From positions 22,317,198 through 22,381,197 of the forward strand of contig NC_056003.1 of NCBI RefSeq assembly GCF_018446385.1: a stretch of DNA of 64,000 bases, in the 5' to 3' direction. This DNA is from Zingiber officinale (lineage: Eukaryota; Streptophyta; Magnoliopsida; Zingiberales; Zingiberaceae). Position numbers and translations under genes: made by a program. Shown in pieces: positions 56,590 through 64,000 of the stretch. How positions within the stretch are numbered: the stretch's first letter is position 1; every line of letters starts with the position of its first letter. Below the pieces are notes generated by a model. It made no database searches and had not been told where the DNA came from. It saw only the letters and a list, made by a program, of their open reading frames with translations.

Positions 56590-57625
56590 ATTTGTCCCCG
56601 GGACATGATATCACGGTAGGATATTTAAGTTGTCACTCAGGTACTCGCGGTTCGATCCCCAGCTAAGACGTATTTGTAGGAATTTTCCTCCAAATGGGGA
56701 GCGCAATCAAATGATGCTGGGTGTCTGGTTGACTGCCGCGCGCGCTTCCTATTTACCTTAGTGGCCGATGAGAAACTTCCGTGAGGCCGGGGCCGATCAC
56801 CCCAGAAATAGTCTATGAGGCTAACTGAGATTATCAATTTTTTTATATAAGTATTTTATCATATCTAGCTCTTTAACTCTTTGATAAAACTTTTGGATCC
56901 GGCCCTACCATGGGCATCCACTATATTATTTGTATATCATCATTATATAGTGTAGCGGAAATGTATCAAGTTGTCACACTTATAATTTTATCCCCAGTTA
57001 CAATATATTTGTAGAGATTTTTTCTCTAAATGGGATATGCAACCATGGGATGTTGGGCTTCTAGGTCGCTCACTACAAGCGCTTCCCGATTTACTCTTAG
57101 TTGTCCGTGGAACACTTCCGTGGGGTTGGGCTGATCGTGCCCAGATTTGATGTTACCTGGTTTATCATTTGTCGCTCCTGGGGTTACGGTGCAACAAAAG
57201 GGTGGTAAGTTGTTACCTGAGTATCCACAGTTCGATCTCTCGTTACGATGCATTTATAGGTATTTTTTTCAAATGGGGCACGTAATCACAGAATGCTTGG
57301 CTTAGCTTCTGGGCTGCTTGCCTTGAGTGCTTCACGATTTACCTTAATAGTCGGTAGGAAATTTTCGTGGGACCAGGCTGGTCACCCTATATTCGGTGTT
57401 ACCTAATTCAATATTTTGAAGGACGCTGAGTTGTCACCCATGCACCCGCGATTCAATCCCCAAATATGGCACATTTGTAAGAATTTGTTCTCCAAATGTA
57501 GAATGCAATAATAGAATACTAGATTTCTGGGCCCACGAGTGTTTCTCGATTTATCTTCGTAGTCGATGAAAAACTTTTATGTGGCACGATCGGTCGTCCC
57601 AAATTCGGTATTTCCTGATTTAACA
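56590..57625 (+). repeat. Cluster of four SINE-like repeats
   Basis: Four diverged copies, about 56605-56825, 56950-57165, 57190-57410 and 57415-57625. Each has AGTTGTCACYYR..CCRCGRTTCRATCCCC, then TTTGTAGGAATTTTYTCCAAATGGGG, GCTTCYCGATTTACCTTAGT and GAAACTTYYGTGGGGCC. The GGTTCGATCCC word is a tRNA B-box. Copies stand head to tail, ~220-345 bp apart. Confidence 0.65.
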
Positions 57626-57629
57626 AAAT

Positions 57630-58066
57630 ATATGCACATCATGTGTGCCCCTACCAGAGCTGTCCGATCTAGGGCACGGAACTTGGAGCGCACATCCGAC
57701 CGTTGAATTCGAATCGTCAAACGTCACATCAGTAGCTGTCACCTCGAACGTGTGACGGCTGCGCCGGCGACACATGGCGCCCTTGCATAGGGCAACATTT
57801 AATGGGTGTGAGCGCGTGCTCAACCTTAATGGGGGTGATCTACGCATATTCCGAGGAGATTTGGGCGACGTCAACATTGACCGCCTAGCTCGCACCCCTC
57901 CAGAAGCGATAAGGTTCAAAGCGCCAATCGGCAGAGAAAGGTTAGTCCTACACGGGCCGATCGAAATCCAACCAACCCATTGATGGATCGGCCAATCGGT
58001 CACCAGACTACTTGTCCAGTCAGTCGGACTTGCAGCTTCCTTCGACTAGATTTGAGGGGGAGGCAC
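57630..58066 (+). other. Probable 3' interior of a Ty3-type element
   Basis: GC-richer sequence with no intact frame, ending in a polypurine stretch TTTGAGGGGGAGGCA (58050-58064) right before the LTR-like region. Confidence 0.4.
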
Positions 58067-58995
58067 GTAATCCGGTGGTAAAGTAGAGCCCGTCCGATAG
58101 GTTGTCAAAGTGGTCAATGTTAGGCGGATGTCCGATCGGACGAACTACCTCCATGGTCAGCAGGGTTATCAAAGTGGTCAACGTTAGGCGGCCGTCCGAT
58201 CGGGCGAACTACCTCCATAGTCAGCAGGAAGAGTAGCCGGTCCGACACTTCGACAACTCGGTCAGACACCGAGCTTCCGACGCTCATGAAGCTCAATCAG
58301 GGAGACACGAAGGCCGAGCGACCATCCCGCTTGGCCAAACAATGGATGCAGCCTTGACTCGACAACAGGACTCCTTCACCCGACGGGGTGTAGCCAGTAA
58401 CAGCTCATCGCCCGAACGGACGCTCGGCCTGGCCGTTGCATCGCCCGGATGGCCGAGCGACTCTCCCGCTCGACCTAATAATAGACAAAGGGAGCAGTTG
58501 GTAATATTTTCTTGGGAATCAGTGTCATTGACAGGCGGCGTGGTCGACGACATGGTCAGACAGAGAATCGTACGGTGGAAACTTCCACTATCACGTTAGA
58601 GATATGGCCGGACTGTTAAGGTATGACGTCAGACATGCTTTTCTGACACATCCTTTCCAGGTATGCTTTGAGAAGCGTGTACGTCTTGGGAAGCGTGCAT
58701 GCGTCTCTCGGGAGCCCTATATAAGGACCCCCAGATTTCGACGGAGGTATGCTTTGATTACTGTAGGTACAGTTACGCTGCTCCTTTTTTCTCTAGTTCA
58801 TTCTTCATTCTCCTACTGCAGTGATTGACTTGAGCGTCGGAGGACCATCGCCGGGAATCCCTCACTGGCTCGGCACTAACGACTTGTGGTTGCAGGCTCA
58901 GCTCGTAGGAGGTTCATGTCATCTTCGATCGATACCTAGTCAATATGAGTGTAGTCTCCTAGCTCACGAACAAGATCAGATATATAGTATAGTTG
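58067..58995 (+). repeat. Probable Ty3/Gypsy LTR
   Basis: Follows a polypurine tract and contains a core promoter CCCTATATAAGGACCCCCAG (58713-58732). An internal tandem duplication of ~62 bp lies at 58100-58225 (TATCAAAGTGGTCAAYGTTAG twice). GC-rich U3 with CCGATCGGRCGAAC and GGCCGAGCGA words. Exact ends and target duplication were not determined. Confidence 0.55.
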
Positions 58996-60120
58996 TATCA
59001 GATAGTATAGTTGTATGTCTTTTCTTTTTATTTGCTAAATAACTTTGATTTTTTTTCTTAAAGGTTTTATTTGAATCATTTCTTGTGATAGATAGTTGTT
59101 AGCTGAAATATTAATTTTTTATTGAAAAAAAAAGACTTTTTGGGTTATCCTTTTCTAACCTCTTTAGGAAATGAACAATGTAACCGCCAACAGGGATCAT
59201 ATTCATATCCCTCATCTAACGTTAGTTGGTCAGTCCCGATCGATCTTTAATCTTTAATCTTTAATCTTTTTATTTTTATTTTTATTTTTATTTAAAAACT
59301 TTAAACAAATAGCGAAGATTTAGTTGAGGATCACATCAAACTGCACACATCAAATCGTAGCCTACCAAATAATCATGATTATTTTTGACAAAATTAAAAT
59401 AATATCCTTTTAATTGAATTGTCAAAATAAATCTTACTCTATTGTTCTTACCTGAATTATCTCTTTTTACTCGACCAATCTAAAGGCAAAGAAATTGAAC
59501 CGACAATTAGATAAGCATTAGGATCAACATCATATCATAACAATTATAAGTCCTAGCTAGTTACTATAACACACAGTATAAGTGAGATCATAACTAATTT
59601 AAAGTTATTTTTGGTAAAAATAAAAAAAAAGAAGTGAAGCTTCGATGTCTTATCAGTGTTCCCTAACAATTAATTTTTTAATTGAACACGATAACTAACC
59701 CAATAATTTCAATGTCCTGTTGTTTATGACATGATTTTGGAATCTCACCTTCTCAAGAACTCCATCCTCGCGAGAGCGACCTCAAACCTAAAAGTATTGA
59801 AAATCTTAATGGCTAATTTTTTTTAACAATCAAGCTCTTACTGTTTTTTTTAATTAGGTAGTCAGTTCTTACAATTTAATTAATTTTGAAAATGGACAGT
59901 TTGGTTAACTTTTTTCTTCCCTCTATTCTTTTATTCCTCTTGTCACGACCTTATCTCCATATCATTTTATTTTATTTATTCCTCTTCATTTAAATAAATA
60001 AAATAAAATGATAGTTTTTATTTATGTCACGCTTCGAGTTTGATAATTATTAAAGGACAAAACACATATTTAAAATTCACACATTTCATTTTCACCATTA
60101 TAATTGTTTAAATGATTCTA
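58996..60120. other. Intergenic DNA, no gene seen
   Basis: AT-rich. Short simple repeats (ATCTTTA)n and (TTTTTA)n at 59246-59292. No coding block. Confidence 0.5.
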
Positions 60121-60123
60121 AGA

Positions 60124-60490
60124 GCATCTACAGCTCGCACTTTGACGGGAATGCAACAAACGTTCGTTAATTTTGAGGGTTCACGGAGCTGCTTTTTCGT
60201 TATTTTTTATTAAATATAAATATATATATATATTTTTTAAAAAATAAAAATAATAAAAATATTTAGAAAGTTAGGGAATATTAATCGTGATACATGTAAT
60301 TATTTATATTTTTTAATTATTTATGTTATTTCATATTAACAATTTGTAAATTTAAATTTTATAAAACTTAATTATGTATAATTAAAATATGAAGAAGATA
60401 CGAGGAATATATATAGTGATAAATGTGGGAATGAAATAGGTTCTTTACTTTTTAACATGATATAGATAGATAATGAAGGAGCTCATAAAT
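60124..60490 (+). mobile_element. Harbinger-derived MITE, right end lost
   Basis: Starts GAGCATCTACAG after TAA (target copy). Its interior TTATTTCATATTAACAATTTG..AAGAAGATACGAGGAATATA matches 31210-31310 of the Harbinger-like element. The expected right terminus (CTGTGTATGCTC-like) is missing after AGGAGCTCAT. Confidence 0.55.
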
Positions 60491-60823
60491 CTTTTATTTT
60501 TTTTTTAATGATTTTCTAGTGGTACGTACTTTGCCACTTTGATACTAGCAAAGTCAGGTAGCCAAGCCACTTTAATGATATTTTAATATTCAAAATGGAA
60601 TAGTAAATGTATGATAAATTAAAAAATAAATTTAATAAAAAAAGGATATATTTCTTTATTCTTTGCCCTTTTTTTTTTTTATCTCCTGAATTAAATTATT
60701 TGATTTCCTACGGTTACAGCGAGACCGCCACCGGTGAAGTCTCCAAGACAAGCCGTGGGGTCCTTATCAGTTGACCAATGAGTGAGTGAGTAAACAAGGG
60801 GAATGCATGTAGCGGTGCCCAGG

Positions 60824-60832
60824 CTTTATATT
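60824..60832 (+). promoter_or_regulatory. TATA-like box of the bZIP gene
   Basis: TTTATATTT, 126 bp upstream of the ATG at 60958, in a GC-richer setting. Confidence 0.45.
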
Positions 60833-60900
60833 TCCAACTCTATGACTTCGCCCGTCGGGTGCGGCGTATTCCTTTGACTGAGGACGCGTTTCCGCTTGCC

Positions 60901-60918
60901 ATGTCTTTGTTTCTTTGA
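60901..60918 (+). promoter_or_regulatory. Short upstream ORF of the bZIP gene
   Basis: ATGTCTTTGTTTCTTTGA, five codons plus stop, ending 39 nt before the main ATG. Confidence 0.4.
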
Positions 60919-60957
60919 CAAGCGGCGTGCGTCACTCCGACCGGTAGGTGCGCGGCC

Positions 60958-62338
60958 ATGGAGACGGGAGGTCCACCGCTGGCGCCTTCGGCCTTCGGCC
61001 ACCGCTTCGGGCAGATCCCTATGCCGAACCCTCGCAGCGGCGGCGGCGGCGGAGGAGCTCACCGTCGGGCCATCTCCGAGACTTTCCTCAGCCTCCCCGA
61101 CGACCTACTCTTCGACACCGACCCAGATTTCGGGGTTTCTGACTTGGACTTCCCCTCCCTCTCGGACGACAACGTGTCAGGAGGCTGCGAGGCGGGCAGC
61201 TCCGGAGCGCTCCTAGCGGAGCATGGAGCGGTGGATCACCCGGCGGCACCGTCGACGAGGCCGGTCCCGGGGGCTCACCTGAGGAGCTTGTCGGTGGATA
61301 CCGCGCTCTTCGAGGGGCTGGGGTTCCAGGCCGGTGGCAGCTACGAAGGGGGACAAGAAAGGAAAGGGCACCATCGGCGGAGCGGCTCCATGGATGGGTC
61401 GATCTCGTCATTCGAGGAAGACTCGGCGTCGCTTCTATCAGATTATGCGAAGAAGGCCATGCCGGCTGATAAGCTCGCGGAGCTGGCCCTCCTCGACCCC
61501 AGAAGGGCAAAAAGGCACCATCTTTGTCTCCTCTTTCCATCTGCCCCTTTTATTCCTTACAATAATTCAACTCCTTCTTTAGCAATAACGTGCAATTTGA
61601 TCTTTAGGTTCGATCGTTTGCTACTTTCTGTTTCGACTTCAAATATGATTTGTTTTGACTATTCTCATTCGATTATCCTTCTTTTCCACCTCTTTTTTCA
61701 GCTATGTTTGGTCCTTCACCTTTCGGCTGTTCTCAAATGTGAATTTTGCCTCCTTTTTAATGTATTTTTTTGTTCATTGGTTAGCTTTATCTGTTCAACT
61801 GAGTATACTAATTTTGTTCACTTTATTCTAATCTCTTTTAGCCTTTTTCTTTGATCTCGCCGTGTAACAGTTTTTTTTCTTTGTCTAATTCTTGCTACAG
61901 GATCCTTGCGAACAGACAATCTGCTGCGCGTTCTAAGGAAAGGAAAGTCCGTTACACAGGTGAACTTGAACGGAAGGTGCAAACACTTCAGACTGAGGCA
62001 ACTACACTATCTGCACAGCTCACGGTTTTTCAGGTTTGAACTAGAGCTCACCATTCGATACCACTTAAACTTTTCAAATCATCATGAAAATTTAAGTGTT
62101 TTTTGGTGCTAGGCAAGCATCCTATGAAAGTAAAATTGATTCGTGATGTTTTCACAAGATTAAAAAACCAAAAGTTCTTTGTTCACATTGTTCTATTTGT
62201 TGTAAGTATCTGAAATAAGAGAGATGAGCGACTTGATTTTTTTAATAATGCAGAGAGATACCACTGATTTGACCACTGAGAATAGGGAGCTCAAGTTGCG
62301 GTTGCAGGCTATGGAACAACAGGCTCAACTTCGTGATG
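60958..62338 (+). CDS. Group I bZIP transcription factor, 5' part
   Basis: Three of probably four exons: 60958-61514, 61901-62033, 62254-62338, then a donor GTATGC; the last exon is beyond the window. The basic region [20 protein letters not shown] (180-199) carries N-x7-K (Asn190, Lys198), where most bZIPs have N-x7-R; the Lys marks plant group I (VIP1, RF2a, bZIP29/30/69 type). A leucine zipper follows ([20 protein letters not shown], then [20 protein letters not shown]). The N-terminal half has HRRAISE (35-41), HLRSLSVD (107-114) and [10 protein letters not shown] (139-148), the phosphorylation/14-3-3-type sites that control nuclear entry in this group. The usual end after QAQLRD is missing here. 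Intron 1 splits Arg186 and begins with GC, not GT. Confidence 0.9.
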
Positions 62339-64000
62339 GTATGCTTTCATGCTCAGATTTATATTTTCTTCTACTTTTTTTTTTCCTTGTTTTTGGAGCT
62401 TTGAAACACATTAGCAATTTCTAGTTATGATTTTTATTAAATGGGCAGACGAGTTTAGTTTAGTTGTCAAAGGTACTACTGGCAAATAACTCTTGCCAAA
62501 AGATTCAAGTGTGCCATTGTAATCTTCTAAATTTAGGAAATACATTGATATCAAGAAATCACATGGTAGCTTCAAGTTACTAAAGGAATAACTAGACGGC
62601 ATGAATTATTATTTTTGCTTCCTCTCCCTAACTTAAAAAATATTAAGAAATATATTTAGGATGCCTTGTTATTTCCTCAAGTGCATTATATAATATGGCT
62701 CATCTCATAAACATAGGATTTTTTTTTGATTGATTTTATACTGCAAAGGGACGAATTTTCTTATTATCACCCTGCAAAAGAACATTGAAGGTAGTCCAAA
62801 GCTTTCTAACATGCAGTTTTCTTCTCACACAATACTTAAGAATTACTATCATCATATCCTAAGATTTGCTTTCTTCTCACACAATGCAAGATCAACTTAC
62901 ATGTTTTTTTTCCTATGCTCTTCAGTATAAATGATGGCCATTCAGGAAGTATGCTAACTACAATTCATGATGGTTTTCCTTTACCACAAACTTACCATCT
63001 ATGGTGACAAAAAACAGATAGGAGTTTAATAACTTTACTTTTGTGTTTGTTTGATGGAGGTTTTAAGTGGCTCAACATATTTCATCCTTGAAATTCAGTT
63101 TTTTAAGAGTGGGATGTTAAAAGCCTACCCAGTTGCATTACTATAATAGTAAGCACATAGGCTATAATGGGCACTGTTGCAATTTCAGTTAGTTGACACT
63201 TTACCATCCTTTATCCTCTTCCCCACTTTCCTATTTTCACCTGGCTAATAATCAATCTAATGAACTAGGTGAGGACATAAAAGCTGTTCCTACAACTTTC
63301 CTCCCTTTCTCTTTTCTTCACTTTGTTTTCTAACTGGAACAAAAGCATGTCATGAAAGAGGCATATAAGATGGGTGTGCTGAGACCATGTCTGCAAGGCC
63401 AGTGGAATATGTGGATATTATAAAAGCGAGGTGTGGGATACTAGACTGAGAAACCTTGGCAAGCACTCCTTCAATGTGTTGAGCGCTAGTGCATCCAGGA
63501 CCCAAACACCTCAAAAGCTGTTCTAATCTAGGGCTATTTGAAGTTGACAAAGCCGACAACACACTAATGGATATGAAAGACATAGTTATTTACGGCAGGA
63601 GGCGCCCAAAAGCGCACAAGTGTTGTGGGGCCTGAGGAACTAGACATAAGGTGAGGCATATGCCTTATTGAAGTAAGGTGCTTTGGGTATAAATTTCTAC
63701 CATTCAAACACATAGGGAATTTCACTATAGTCCATAAAATATTAAACAATAATGTAAATATAAAATTCACTAATATTTTAATATTAAAATAGTTTATCTT
63801 CATAATCAAAATCAAACTTCAAATTAAAGAAAAAACAAACTTCAAATATCTAAATCATCAAAATCTTCATCATCTTCTCGGTTTCCTCAAGACTCATTTC
63901 TTCCTCCTCTTCATCGATAAGTTGATTTGTAGAAGTTCTTCTCTTAGTTCTCAAAGAACAGTACCACTCATTTCTTCCTCCTCTTCAACGTGGTGTTGAT
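62339..64000 (+). other. Third intron of the bZIP gene (at least 1.66 kb) with repeat sequence
   Basis: No exon matching the expected bZIP C-terminus was found. 63590-63710 (GGCAGGAGGCGCCCAAAAGC..AGGCATATGCCTTATTGAAG) looks like a dispersed repeat. On the minus strand 64000-63850 gives an acidic stretch with DEEEEEMSLEE and stops, perhaps a transposase tail; unproven. Confidence 0.5.

Noticed and set aside
57620-58003. 127-residue minus-strand frame
   Set aside because: GC-rich retroelement interior with no recognisable domain.

Overview
The window is nuclear DNA of a flowering plant. Spliceosomal introns, three plant-type single-copy genes, an Au-type SINE and dense Copia retrotransposons all point that way. 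A monocot, perhaps near the gingers, is my guess; nothing here proves it.

Layout. (1) 1-2544: a decayed flap endonuclease (FEN1) gene fragment, a ~175-bp tandem repeat and the right end of a CACTA (En/Spm) DNA transposon. (2) 2546-20578: an old, rearranged LTR-retrotransposon layer (inverted LTR fragments at 2546-3352 and 3480-4809, gag remnant at 19886-20578). Into it a 13.9-kb Copia element (4970-18878, target duplication TACCC) inserted; its 5' LTR was then hit by a gag-only Copia element (5343-9293, duplication GTGTG). (3) 20584-24651: a second gag-only element (duplication GTTGG). (4) 24657-31455: a PIF/Harbinger-like element with an ORF1 (Myb/trihelix-like) gene, split by a third gag-only element (25795-30766, duplication GCTCA), itself hit by a solo Copia LTR (26112-28514, duplication GTAAC). 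(5) 31456-37330: TRIM-type short LTR elements with a minisatellite, and a rearranged Copia in a three-LTR arrangement whose reverse transcriptase is deleted. (6) 37331-40440: mostly unassigned AT-rich DNA with a MITE. (7) 40441-55440: two convergent genes. One is a large (~2070 residue), probably cell-cycle-regulated nuclear protein on the plus strand; the other is an intact SYP61-type syntaxin on the minus strand. (8) 55450-60700: SINE-like repeats, a Ty3-type LTR, a Harbinger MITE. (9) 60824-64000: the 5' part of a group I bZIP transcription factor gene whose last exon lies beyond the window.

How it works together. The three host genes are unrelated: vesicle fusion at the trans-Golgi network (SYP61), transcription control (bZIP) and an uncharacterised protein with mitotic-type motifs. 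The repeats form a readable nest: four insertions have exact 5-bp target duplications, so their order can be reconstructed. Three gag-only elements (TR-GAG type) keep Gag, LTRs and primer site but no pol, so they must borrow pol from elsewhere.

Limits: product calls rest on remembered family sequence, not searches. Exon junctions are from splice signals and reading frame only.
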